A DNA stretch of 16,837 nt from Anaerolineales bacterium (GCA_030642885.1 DAOWMX010000016.1:1-16837), one strand, 5' to 3'. Positions 6,704 through 13,964 are shown, counted from the stretch's first letter. Notes: generated by a model not told the origin, from the letters alone. Program-made: numbers and translations.

Positions 6704-7531
6704 CTACGGCTCAAAGCGGAACTGGAGACAGTAGTGGTGGTGGATGTTACTCACCCAGGCGTTGCCCATGCCGTAGGGCGCGAGGGGGATGTTGTCCTGC
6801 ACCCAAATGCGCTCATCTTTAAGTGTATACACGTCGGCGAGGTTACGAGCCACATCCCACGCTAACGGGTAGATCGTTCCTTTCTTCTTGACGTTCTTTA
6901 ATATCACGGTCAAGTATGAACGAGGTCGCATGTAGGATTTAAGGTCAGTGTAGATCTGGACCAGACGATCGAGAAATTCATCATAGTCAGCGATGTTTCC
7001 CAGGTCGGCAGGATCGTCTGAATAGGTTACATCAAGTTCAGAAGAATCCCGCCGTTGGCGTTGAGTCTCAGCTCCTCGCGCATGGAGTATGTCCCAGTAA
7101 GGAGGGGAAGTCAGGACGTAATCGATCTGGGGTAGATTGAAGGATTGGAGATTCGCCGCATCACCGTTGATAACCTCGACGTTGAGCTCGCTGGCAGGCG
7201 GCCCCAGGAGCTCGCGCTCTTCATCGATCAGTTCTCGTGCGATTTCAGCATAAGCGGGGTTTAACTCCAATCCGAAACCACTTCTTCCGCTTCGTAAGCA
7301 AGCCAGCAGTGTCGAGCCGGTCCCAACCATGGGGTCGAAGACCACCTGTCCGCTCTTTGTGAAGAATTCGATAAACTCCTGAGCGAGCGTCTCTGGAAAT
7401 TTCGCGGGATGGCGAAGGACGTCTTTATGTCTGGGAGGGGGATTGTGACTAAACCAGGATTTCTGGAATTTTATCCAATCCTTTGGAGATAAGTCATTCA
7501 TACGGTTGCGAAAGGCTCGTTTTTTTGCCAT
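6704..7531 (-). CDS. Orphan DNA methyltransferase (N4-cytosine/N6-adenine type)
   Basis: 275 residues. HPAKFPE (41-47, motif X region), FDPMVGTGST (65-74, S-adenosylmethionine-binding motif I) with GFGLELN (85-91, motif II), then TSPPYW (141-146, catalytic motif IV). The order X-I-IV is the gamma-type arrangement. SPPY rather than NPPY favours N4-cytosine methylation but does not prove it; the recognition site cannot be read from sequence. No restriction endonuclease or specificity subunit is nearby, so it is an orphan. It begins 10 bases after the stop of the preceding Pro/Thr-linker lipoprotein gene and is the last gene of that operon. The ATG at 7531 has no strong ribosome binding site; Met11 is an alternative start. 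Confidence 0.9.
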   Translation of the reverse strand: MAKKRAFRNRMNDLSPKDWIKFQKSWFSHNPPPRHKDVLRHPAKFPETLAQEFIEFFTKSGQVVFDPMVGTGSTLLACLRSGRSGFGLELNPAYAEIARELIDEERELLGPPASELNVEVINGDAANLQSFNLPQIDYVLTSPPYWDILHARGAETQRQRRDSSELDVTYSDDPADLGNIADYDEFLDRLVQIYTDLKSYMRPRSYLTVILKNVKKKGTIYPLAWDVARNLADVYTLKDERIWVQDNIPLAPYGMGNAWVSNIHHHYCLQFRFEP

Positions 7532-7541
7532 TTATCGACGC

Positions 7542-8426
7542 TCAGGGTGTTGGAGTGTGTGTTGGGGTTGGCGTGGGCAGCAGCGTGCGGACGATGAAGT
7601 CATCGAAAGAAGCGGTTGTCTGTCCACCACGTCGGGCGCGAATGAATAGGCCCAGCCCTCCCCAACGCAGCCCAGGATCGCGCGCGTTAAAAATCTCATC
7701 ACCGTTGAGGAAGAAGCGGAATCGCTCGCCCTCGGCGATGACTCCCAGGCGATTGTCAACGAGCAGCCCCGGGATCAAGGCGTTGGTGAGCGTCTTGGGG
7801 ATGACAGCAACTTCAGAACCCTCAGAGATACGCGTCACGCGAGCTTCCCCCTTGCAGGTCAGGGTGAAACGGTAGTGTCCACCTGAAGGGTCAACGCGGA
7901 ACATCAAACCGAACTCATCATCATCCGTGCATAACACCGCTTGAACCACTACTTCGACATAACCGTCCGCGAATTCCTTAACAGGACTCAGTGCGGTGTA
8001 AAAAGCGTTCGCCTGCCGGACGGACAGGCTGAAGCGACCATCGAATAAACTCGATCCGCCGACGTTCGAATGCAAATGTATCCAGCCTTGATCCTCGCTG
8101 AAGTCATCGTGGAAAAGGATCGGACCCAAACCTGAGGCGATATCCGCCGTAGGGGATGGGGTGGGTTCGGGTGTCAATGTTGGCGAGGGGACTAAAGTAG
8201 GAAAGAAGATAGTAGGGGTGGGTGCAGGGGGCGTCGGCACTGGGATGAATGTGGGCGCGGGTCTTGCGCTCACGCAGGATGATAGAAGCAGTGCGCAAGC
8301 GGCAATGCAAACTGCTGCAATTTGGAATCGCTCGCGGCCGTCCCCCAAACCCCTCTCCGCTTCGCTTCGGGGGCACCAAGCGGAGCGGGGGACTTCGCTC
8401 CCCCGGCTGCTGATGAGATTGCGCAT
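7542..8426 (-). CDS. Lipoprotein with Pro/Thr linker and LamG/DUF1080-like beta-sandwich domain (paralogue A)
   Basis: 294 residues from the ATG at 8426, which has GGGAAG just upstream; a longer version from a TTG at 8471 is less likely. The hydrophobic stretch QIAAVCIAACALLLSSC ends in a lipobox with Cys51, so it is probably a surface lipoprotein. The n-region is unusually long (about 34 residues) because a palindromic repeat is inserted in frame (residues about 8-29). A Pro/Thr-rich linker (56-93) leads to a concanavalin-like domain (about 102-285) beginning HDDFS and ending SFDDFIV, with two cysteines (166, 191) conserved in paralogues B and C. The C-terminus is a second TPTPTHTPTP tail. 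Ligand unknown; carbohydrate or surface binding is a guess from the fold. It follows paralogue B by 94 bases. Confidence 0.8.
   Translation of the reverse strand: MRNLISSRGSEVPRSAWCPRSEAERGLGDGRERFQIAAVCIAACALLLSSCVSARPAPTFIPVPTPPAPTPTIFFPTLVPSPTLTPEPTPSPTADIASGLGPILFHDDFSEDQGWIHLHSNVGGSSLFDGRFSLSVRQANAFYTALSPVKEFADGYVEVVVQAVLCTDDDEFGLMFRVDPSGGHYRFTLTCKGEARVTRISEGSEVAVIPKTLTNALIPGLLVDNRLGVIAEGERFRFFLNGDEIFNARDPGLRWGGLGLFIRARRGGQTTASFDDFIVRTLLPTPTPTHTPTP
8340..8404 (-). repeat. GC-rich palindromic element inserted in a coding sequence
   Basis: GTCCCCC (8340-8346) pairs with GGGGGAC (8387-8393); TCCGCTT (8356-8362) pairs with AAGCGGA (8378-8384); and GGGGG (8387-8391) can alternatively pair with CCCCC (8400-8404). 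The element lies inside the signal-peptide n-region of lipoprotein A and keeps the frame. The resulting residues (EVPRSAWCPRSEAERGLG) are unlike a normal signal peptide. Confidence 0.65.
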
Positions 8427-8433
8427 TCTTCTT

Positions 8434-8443
8434 CCCTTAAGGG
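8434..8443. promoter_or_regulatory. Palindrome overlapping the ribosome binding site of lipoprotein A
   Basis: CCCTTAAGGG is a perfect 10-base palindrome whose GGG on the minus strand is part of the GGGAAG ribosome binding site of the gene starting at 8426. It could mask the site by pairing or bind a protein. Confidence 0.25.
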
Positions 8444-8520
8444 CAGGTTGGTTTGTATGAGGATACAACAATCTGAGGAATTGTGGGAGATCTCGCGGTT
8501 AGGAGGGCAAGCGGTATCCG

Positions 8521-9363
8521 TCAGGGATTTAGATGCCAAAGTTTGAAATCGTCGAAGTAGACCGTCAAACCCGGTGTGGATGCAGCGTCGGAGAAGAGGC
8601 CGAAGTTCCCTTTGAAGAAAGAGTTATCTTCTATTGAACCCAAGATCTCGCCGTTCGCAAAGACGGTCAAAGTGGTGCCGCGGGCGAGGAATCCGAGCAC
8701 ATTCGTAGTATCCGATCCGGCGAGGATCGAATCGCTGGGAGTCCATTCGAGCAGGTTCTGTACCGTGCCGGAAAAAAGTTTGCGTATTCGATAAGACCCG
8801 TCGCAAGAAAATTCGAGTGTGTATCCGCTGTCGCGATTCTCCGGTTCGACCCTAACAGCCAGGCCGATGGCATCTTTTCCAGAGCACTCTCCGACTTCGG
8901 CGGTCACTTCGACGTAGAGTTCCCCGGCGTCGACATCCGGTATGGTTGTGCTCCACCATAGAAACTTGTCTGCCAGGAAATCTGTGGCCCGCAGGCGTCC
9001 ATCATCCCACACGTTCATTGCCCCGTCAAAATTAGGACCGACCCAGGTCAGGTTGGATGAGAAATCGTCCCAATAGTGTGGCGCGGCGAGGTTGATCCCA
9101 AAGCGCGGATCATCGGGAGAGAGCGGGGGCGGGGTTGGTGTGATCGTCAGTTCGGGCGTTGGCGTTATGGTGATTAGCGCAGTAGGGGTGGTGAACTTCG
9201 TTGCGCTGGGAGGAGCCGTCACCGATGGCAGTCTGTCAACCTTAGCGGAATCCGCAGTCTGGGTGAGGTCCACTGGCAGCTCGCGCACAGGGGCCGGCCG
9301 GGTGCAAGCCCCGGCCAGCCAGGTAATTACTACGAGGGTTTCAAGCCTTTGCGATAATCTCAC
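8521..9363 (-). CDS. Lipoprotein with Pro/Thr linker and LamG/DUF1080-like domain (paralogue B)
   Basis: 280 residues. The start is a GTG at 9363 overlapping the stop of paralogue C as GTGA. A signal peptide ends in the lipobox WLAGAC (Cys20), followed by a Ser/Thr/Pro-rich linker (about 30-83) and a beta-sandwich domain (about 96-280) beginning YWDDFS and ending VYFDDFKLWHL. Internal blocks GLAVRVEP, YTLEFSCDGSYR, LEWTPSDSIL and LTVFANGEILG align closely with paralogue C (GLVIRIEP, YTFEVSCDGAYR, IDWTPSDAIL, FYLFINGVQV) and more loosely with A. Cys160 and Cys187 match the conserved pair and may form a disulfide outside the cell. No independent ribosome binding site is seen; translation is probably coupled to paralogue C. 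Confidence 0.82.
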   Translation of the reverse strand: MRLSQRLETLVVITWLAGACTRPAPVRELPVDLTQTADSAKVDRLPSVTAPPSATKFTTPTALITITPTPELTITPTPPPLSPDDPRFGINLAAPHYWDDFSSNLTWVGPNFDGAMNVWDDGRLRATDFLADKFLWWSTTIPDVDAGELYVEVTAEVGECSGKDAIGLAVRVEPENRDSGYTLEFSCDGSYRIRKLFSGTVQNLLEWTPSDSILAGSDTTNVLGFLARGTTLTVFANGEILGSIEDNSFFKGNFGLFSDAASTPGLTVYFDDFKLWHLNP

Positions 9364-10268
9364 GGGATAAAGGGTATGTTCCAGTATGCGAAGTCATCGA
9401 AGGTTGCTGTCAAAGGCCACGTCACTTGTGAACGGACATAGGCGGCAAAATAACCAAAGCTGGACAGCATGCCTGAGTCCCAATAATCGGTCACCTGGAC
9501 CCCGTTGATGAAGAGGTAGAACTTCCCGTCGTACCCCCAGATCCCCAGGCGATTGGTCGCACCAGGGCCAGTGAGAATAGCGTCAGAGGGTGTCCAGTCG
9601 ATAAGCGTGACGGAGTTCCCCGGGGACAAGCGGATAAAGCGATATGCGCCATCACAAGAAACCTCGAAAGTGTATCCGCTAGGAGTTATGTCGGGTTCAA
9701 TCCTGATGACCAGCCCAACTGCATCCCGTGCCTCGCAGTCACCATTGGTTGCAGAAATTTCGGCATAGACTCGTCCGGATTGGACCGATGTGTAAGACCA
9801 CCAAATACCGGTGTTCAGTGCATCTAAATCGGTTCCGATGAGTTTTCCATTCACAACTTCATACGATGCATTCTCCGATACGTAGTCGAACCAGGTTTCT
9901 GGGTTGTTGAAGTAGTCAACGTAATCGGGATTGGCGAGATCGAGATATTTTGCACGAGGATCGTCCTTGTCGGTGATAACTAACGGGGTGGGAGTTGGCT
10001 CGAGGGTGAGACGCTGAACCGCGCTTGTCGGCGTGGCTGCAGGAGCCTCAACAGCCGGCGCTGCCACATCAGGAGGCTCAGTCGGCAGAACCACCGCGGA
10101 CTGTTCATCGGCAGGTTCCGCTGGTGCAACCTCGGGGGCTGCTGGCTCCTGCCCGCGGCGAACAAGCGCCGAGACGCCGAGATATGCGAGTGTAATCACC
10201 AGCAGTGTGGACACGATGATCAAGATAATGCGTTCGGTACTGAGAGATTTCCCTTTTTCCTCACTCAT
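9360..10268 (-). CDS. Membrane-anchored protein with Pro/Thr linker and LamG/DUF1080-like domain (paralogue C)
   Basis: 302 residues from the ATG at 10268. The frame is open further upstream into the end of tdh, but a strong GGAGG (10280-10276) seven bases before this ATG settles the start. Unlike A and B it has no lipobox: MSEEKGKSLSTER is followed by a membrane helix (about 14-35) and RR, so it is anchored with the domain outside. An Ala/Pro/Glu-rich linker (40-97) leads to the beta-sandwich domain (about 117-300) starting YFNNPETW and ending TFDDFAYW. Cys178 and Cys205 are the conserved pair. Function unknown. It begins 13 bases after tdh, so it shares that transcript. Confidence 0.83.
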   Translation of the reverse strand: MSEEKGKSLSTERIILIIVSTLLVITLAYLGVSALVRRGQEPAAPEVAPAEPADEQSAVVLPTEPPDVAAPAVEAPAATPTSAVQRLTLEPTPTPLVITDKDDPRAKYLDLANPDYVDYFNNPETWFDYVSENASYEVVNGKLIGTDLDALNTGIWWSYTSVQSGRVYAEISATNGDCEARDAVGLVIRIEPDITPSGYTFEVSCDGAYRFIRLSPGNSVTLIDWTPSDAILTGPGATNRLGIWGYDGKFYLFINGVQVTDYWDSGMLSSFGYFAAYVRSQVTWPLTATFDDFAYWNIPFIP

Positions 10269-10275
10269 CTTAGTC

Positions 10276-10280
10276 CCTCC
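10276..10280 (-). promoter_or_regulatory. Ribosome binding site of paralogue C
   Basis: GGAGG on the minus strand, 7 bases before ATG 10268. It excludes the long in-frame upstream extension that would overlap tdh. Confidence 0.75.
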
Positions 10281-10281
10281 T

Positions 10282-11322
10282 TCATGGGGTGAGCATGACC
10301 TTGCCGGACTCGCCGGAAGCCATTGCCTCAATGGCTTTATCGAATTCTTCCATTTTGAAGTGATGGGTAACGAGCGGTGTGAGATCAACGGCGCCGGAGC
10401 GGATAAGCCCACGGGCCTGATACCAGGTTTGCCAGAGCTTGCGCCCGCTGATGCCCAGTACGCGCGCCGCCTTGAAGACGATGTGATGATTCCAATCGAA
10501 TTCAAACGGCCCGGGTGCGACACCGAGGAGCGCCACTTCACCACCGGGTTTCAGCAAGGTGAAACCCTGGTCGATCGCGGATGGTGAGCCGGACATCTCC
10601 AGGAGTACATCGACTCCCTCACCGTCGGTCGCATCTTGAATCATCTCGATCACCGGGTCATCAATGGCATGCAGCGCCAGGTCCGCTCCCAACCGGCGAG
10701 CGAAATCAATACGGTAGGCGCTGATGTCGGTGGCATAAATGGATCGAGCGCCTATGGCGCGGGCGACTGCGATGGTCATCAAACCAACAGGACCACATCC
10801 GGTGACGAGGACTTTCTTGGCCCTTAAGTCGGCAGCGAAGGCGGTATGAACTGCGTTGCCGAAGTTCTCCTGCAGTACAGCGATTTCCAATGGCAGGTCT
10901 ACAGGATTTGGCCAGGCGTTCTGCGCATGAATGGCGATGTACTCGGCGAAGCCGCCATCACGGTCGACGCCGATAAGCTTTGTGTTCTTACATATATTGC
11001 CGCGGCCCGTACGGCAGAAGGAACATTGATTACATATAACGTGCGATTCCAAAGAGACGAAGTCTCCTATCTCTGGTGTCTCGACCATGGATCCACGCTC
11101 AACGACATCTCCACAGACCTCATGGCCGACGATCACCGGTGGGTGCATGCGACCTGCTGCCCAAGAATCCCAGTTGTAGATATGTAAGTCAGTTCCACAA
11201 ATGGAAGCGGCGCGAACCTTAACAAGTACTTCGTCGCGTTTAATCGTGGGGATGGGGACTTGCTGGACTTCAAGACCAGGTTTGGCGTGGGCTTTAACCA
11301 CCGCCTGCATCGTTTCTGCCAT
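10282..11322 (-). CDS. tdh: L-threonine 3-dehydrogenase, zinc-dependent
   Basis: Oxidises L-threonine to 2-amino-3-ketobutyrate with NAD+, the first step of threonine breakdown to glycine and acetyl-CoA. 346 residues, normal for the medium-chain dehydrogenase family. Catalytic zinc ligands Cys42, His67 and Glu68 lie in ICGTDLHIYNWD and GHE; the CGTDLHIYNWD block is diagnostic of Tdh. Structural zinc cysteines are 97, 100, 103 and 111. The NAD-binding Rossmann motif is GCGPVG (175-180), with Asp199 ending the second strand (NAD preference). LQENFGNAVHT is the family's conserved stretch. No kbl (2-amino-3-ketobutyrate ligase) is in the window. A GGAGG lies about 12 bases before the ATG at 11322. 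First gene of the operon with the three Pro/Thr-linker proteins and the methyltransferase; divergent from the aldo/keto reductase. Other sugar or polyol dehydrogenases are less likely. Confidence 0.9.
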   Translation of the reverse strand: MAETMQAVVKAHAKPGLEVQQVPIPTIKRDEVLVKVRAASICGTDLHIYNWDSWAAGRMHPPVIVGHEVCGDVVERGSMVETPEIGDFVSLESHVICNQCSFCRTGRGNICKNTKLIGVDRDGGFAEYIAIHAQNAWPNPVDLPLEIAVLQENFGNAVHTAFAADLRAKKVLVTGCGPVGLMTIAVARAIGARSIYATDISAYRIDFARRLGADLALHAIDDPVIEMIQDATDGEGVDVLLEMSGSPSAIDQGFTLLKPGGEVALLGVAPGPFEFDWNHHIVFKAARVLGISGRKLWQTWYQARGLIRSGAVDLTPLVTHHFKMEEFDKAIEAMASGESGKVMLTP

Positions 11323-11447
11323 GTTGCGGAGCGCCTCCGTATGAATGGGGTTTTTCGGAGTATAGCATTAACACCGCAAACACAATCTTGGGCGAGTTAT
11401 AATGCTTTGACTATGGTTCTCGAGTACCAAGAGATAGGAGAGGATCG

Positions 11448-12422
11448 ATGGAATACCGCAGAATGGGACGTTCCGGTTTGAAGTTGAGCGCGATCTCTTT
11501 GGGATCTTGGATTTCCTTTGGCGACCAGATTGATGAAAGCGCAGCTGCAAAGCTCATTCAACGGGCACACGAAGCAGGCGTCAATTTCTTTGACAACGCC
11601 GATGTTTATGCAAACGGAGATTCCGAACGAGTAATGGGAAAGGCGATCAAGAATTTCCCACGAGAGAGCCTTGTGGTCTCGAGCAAAGTTTTTTGGCCCA
11701 CGATGCCGGGCCCCAACGGTCGCGGGCTCTCCAGAAAGCACATTATGGAATCCTGCCACGCTTCATTGGAACGAATGAACCTGGAATATCTGGATCTGTA
11801 TTTTTGCCATCGCTACGATCACGAGACACCGCTGGAAGAGGTGGTACGAGCGATGGATGACCTTGTCCGTCAGGGAAAGGTGTTGTATTGGGGCACATCT
11901 GAATGGCGCGCGGGGCAGATTGCACATTCCTATGCCATTGCTCGTGAGTGGAATGCTTATGCACCAGTTGTCGAGCAGCCGCAATACAATATGTTCGTCC
12001 GTCGCAGGGTAGAGGATGAACTCGTCCCGGCAGCGAGAGATTTCGGGTTCGGCATCGTGACGTGGAGCCCTCTAAAATACGGCCTCTTGAGCGGCAAGTA
12101 CAACAAAGGGATGCCTAAAGAGAAGACCCGTCTCACGCGGGCGCCTGAATGGGGGGAGGAAGTCATAACGGAAGAACGGGTGGGTGTGATTCGCCGGTTG
12201 ACTTCACTTGCGGACGAAATTGGAGTGACGACCGCTCAACTAGCGATCGCATGGCTCCTTCGCATACCTGAGGTGAGCAGCGTGATCACAGGAGCGACGC
12301 GTACTGAACATTTAGATGACAATCTGAAAGCGCTTGAGCTCGTGGAAATGCTTACGCCGGATATCTTAGATAAGATAGAAGCGATATTGGGCAATTCTCC
12401 TGACGAAATTGAGGAATTCTAA
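11448..12422 (+). CDS. Aldo/keto reductase (AKR6 / potassium-channel beta-like)
   Basis: 324-residue NADPH-dependent oxidoreductase with a TIM-barrel fold. The catalytic tetrad is complete: Asp49 and Tyr54 in FFDNADVY, Lys80 in VVSSKVFW, His121 in YFCHRYD. MEYRRMGRSGLKLSAISLG and the C-terminal SSVITGATRTEHLDDNLKAL (cofactor binding) are typical of the Kv-beta-like branch, which reduces aldehydes, ketones or methylglyoxal; the actual substrate cannot be inferred. The ATG at 11448 has GGAGAGG five bases upstream. TATAAT at 11398-11403 is a plausible -10 box, but no good -35 is at 17 bases. It is divergent from tdh. Downstream is a 425-base repeat-rich gap. Confidence 0.93.
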   Translation: MEYRRMGRSGLKLSAISLGSWISFGDQIDESAAAKLIQRAHEAGVNFFDNADVYANGDSERVMGKAIKNFPRESLVVSSKVFWPTMPGPNGRGLSRKHIMESCHASLERMNLEYLDLYFCHRYDHETPLEEVVRAMDDLVRQGKVLYWGTSEWRAGQIAHSYAIAREWNAYAPVVEQPQYNMFVRRRVEDELVPAARDFGFGIVTWSPLKYGLLSGKYNKGMPKEKTRLTRAPEWGEEVITEERVGVIRRLTSLADEIGVTTAQLAIAWLLRIPEVSSVITGATRTEHLDDNLKALELVEMLTPDILDKIEAILGNSPDEIEEF

Positions 12423-12468
12423 CGACCATGCTCCACAAATAACTCGTAGATATCAAAGCGCAGGCTGC

Positions 12469-12500
12469 GCCTGCGACCGGAATCAGAGCTTCCACACTCC
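12469..12500 (-). repeat. Dispersed palindromic repeat, copy 2
   Basis: On the minus strand it reads GGAGTGTGGAAGC, TCT, GATTCCGGTCGCAGGC, matching copy 1 with about three mismatches. One of them (G to A in the second arm) breaks the central hairpin. It is extended at its end by another hairpin (12459-12475). Confidence 0.78.
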
Positions 12501-12568
12501 AAATTAATAACAACGCCAGCGATGTTGTTGGTGCCGAGAGTTGCTTCAATTTTTCATTCCCCCCGTTC

Positions 12569-12641
12569 GCCCCCAAGGGGGCTGCAGGGGACCATATCCT
12601 TCGACTTCGCTCAGGACAGGCATCGTCCCCCGCACCCCCTT
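12569..12641. repeat. Compound palindromic repeat with a second repeat nested in its loop
   Basis: GCCCCC-AA-GGGGGC (12569-12582) is a perfect hairpin. The overlapping arm 12575-12592 pairs, with one bulge and one mismatch, with 12625-12641 (GTCCCCCGCACCCCCTT). The loop carries TCCTTCGACTTCGCTCAGGA (12597-12616), an element I recognise as a widespread dispersed repeat, often mistranslated as CPERSRR. Confidence 0.65.
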
Positions 12642-12783
12642 CCGAATGGCTAAGTATGCAATCCATATACGCCCGAGTTCCAAAGCTGTGCTCTGTCCAA
12701 TCTACTCCGGATTGCGTTTCAATGGGAAAAAGAGTCCGAGATGGCGATATTTCTACTTATTCGGATTTTCATGGTTGGTTTGA

Positions 12784-12820
12784 GCCTGCGACAGGAAGCA
12801 TAGCTTCCGCACTCCACATA
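12784..12820 (-). repeat. Dispersed palindromic repeat, copy 3
   Basis: On the minus strand it reads TATGTGGAGTGCGGAAGC, TAT, GCTTCCTGTCGCAGGC. It matches copy 1 from TATGTGG onward with about three mismatches and keeps the 6-base hairpin GGAAGC/GCTTCC. It ends 28 bases past the stop of the patatin gene. Confidence 0.8.
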
Positions 12821-12847
12821 ATGGAGAGCATCCATATAAGATCGCCA

Positions 12848-13834
12848 TCACTTCGATGGTTGAGTCTCCAGCTCCAAACCGTCTGGATGGTTGAAGTCTA
12901 TCTTTGCCGCGAACGCGCGGCCAATGTCCTCTAAAAGGTCGGCTGCCCATACGGCATCTAAACCGATCTCGGCGACGTCCACTCCTTCGGGAACAGCGAC
13001 GCCAAGCTCGTGCATAACGCTGGATGTCAAGTCGAGTTGGTAACGACGCAGGTCGATTCTCGCGGTCTGTTCATATTCCCGCCGCGTCACATAAGTCTGC
13101 CATTCGCCAGCGTCTTCCATTGTTTCTGCTAGAACCCAGAACCCCCACTTCAAGATGCTGGCAGATAGGGCATCGATTGGGTGAGGACGCCTTCCGGTGC
13201 CGAACGAAAGCATGAGAGTGTCGCCCGGGGGATATAAACCGACGCTGTAGTGGAGCGCCTCGACGGCAGCGTGGTAGACTGGGTTTCCGGATACACCAAC
13301 TCCCCCATCGACCCAGGTATGCTTCTCTCCAACAACATTAGCAGAGTGCGCGGGGAAATAGGTCGGAGCGGCGATGCTGGCCAAGACGGCGTCTTTTAAG
13401 CTCATCGTTCCCCAAAGGCTGGCATTCCCGGGACCATCCTTTACGAAGAAATCGGTCTGACTGGTATCCAGGTTCTTTGCAGTGACCAATACATCGATTC
13501 CTAACGAGTTCAGTGGTCTATCGGCACCGATCTCTTGGAGAGTATTAGCAATGTAGGCGTTGCTATAGCGGTGGTTGCCGAGGTTGAAGAGGATTTGATG
13601 CAGGGGTAGACGCTGAAACGCGTGCTTGGCCAGCTCACGATAGAGCGCCAGGAGACCGCGGGCGCTGACGCCCAGGGCAATGCCAGCAGCGATAATAGCT
13701 CCAGTAGAAGTCCCGGCAACCATGTCAAAGATCTCTCGGCACGGCTTTCTGTGGATCTTTTCGAGTTCCACCAAACATGCCAGGGGAATGATGCCGCGGA
13801 TGCCACCGCCGTCAATGGAGAGGATTTTCTTCAT
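12848..13834 (-). CDS. Patatin-like phospholipase
   Basis: 328 residues. Serine lipid acyl hydrolase: DGGGIRG (8-14, oxyanion hole), GTSTG (41-45, nucleophile Ser43 in the elbow) and DGG (176-178, Asp176 completing the Ser-Asp dyad). No signal peptide, so it is probably cytoplasmic or membrane-associated. Fold and length resemble bacterial patatins including CapV-type effectors, but no cyclic-nucleotide synthase is adjacent, so a defence role is not supported. The ATG at 13834 has AAGGG about 11 bases upstream. It is convergent with the aldo/keto reductase and divergent from the PBP-like gene. Confidence 0.92.
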   Translation of the reverse strand: MKKILSIDGGGIRGIIPLACLVELEKIHRKPCREIFDMVAGTSTGAIIAAGIALGVSARGLLALYRELAKHAFQRLPLHQILFNLGNHRYSNAYIANTLQEIGADRPLNSLGIDVLVTAKNLDTSQTDFFVKDGPGNASLWGTMSLKDAVLASIAAPTYFPAHSANVVGEKHTWVDGGVGVSGNPVYHAAVEALHYSVGLYPPGDTLMLSFGTGRRPHPIDALSASILKWGFWVLAETMEDAGEWQTYVTRREYEQTARIDLRRYQLDLTSSVMHELGVAVPEGVDVAEIGLDAVWAADLLEDIGRAFAAKIDFNHPDGLELETQPSK

Positions 13835-13964
13835 GTCAAATAGCCCTTATCTTACTAGCGCCAGATTTACAGAGGTAACGGGAGCCCGTGCTCCACGTAG
13901 ACTTACGCTTTGGCCACCATTAGCTAATGTGCATGATTCCGGCCATCTCCTTGGTGTCCCTCAA

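Larger units (their letters stand above)
12423..12847. other. Repeat-rich intergenic region between convergent genes
   Basis: 425 bases without a credible gene. It contains, left to right: a hairpin CGCAGGC-TGC-GCCTGCG (12459-12475) joined to repeat copy 2 (12469-12500); a compound GC-rich palindrome with a second element in its loop (12569-12641); and repeat copy 3 (12784-12820). No T-tracted terminator is seen. The open frames in it are short and translate repeat sequence. Confidence 0.7.

Noticed and set aside
7483..9370. Plus-strand open frames rich in Gly-Val (GVGVGVG) opposite the three Pro/Thr-linker genes
   Set aside because: They are antisense translations of the Pro/Thr linkers and beta-sandwich domains; the minus-strand reading has signal peptides, ribosome binding sites and paralogy.
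9360..10544. A long version of paralogue C (394 residues) starting inside tdh
   Set aside because: The extra N-terminus overlaps the well-supported tdh gene by 263 bases, is low-complexity antisense-like sequence, and a strong GGAGG precedes the internal ATG at 10268.
12352..12666. A minus-strand open frame containing DACPERSRRI
   Set aside because: CPERSRR is the typical translation of the TCCTTCGACTTCGCTCAGGA dispersed repeat; the frame also overlaps the end of the aldo/keto reductase and has no ribosome binding site.
4831..13834. CBASS defence system made of the NTase and the patatin
   Set aside because: The two genes are 7 kb apart in different operons on either side of housekeeping genes, and the NTase lacks obvious CD-NTase features beyond the general GS/DxD motif.
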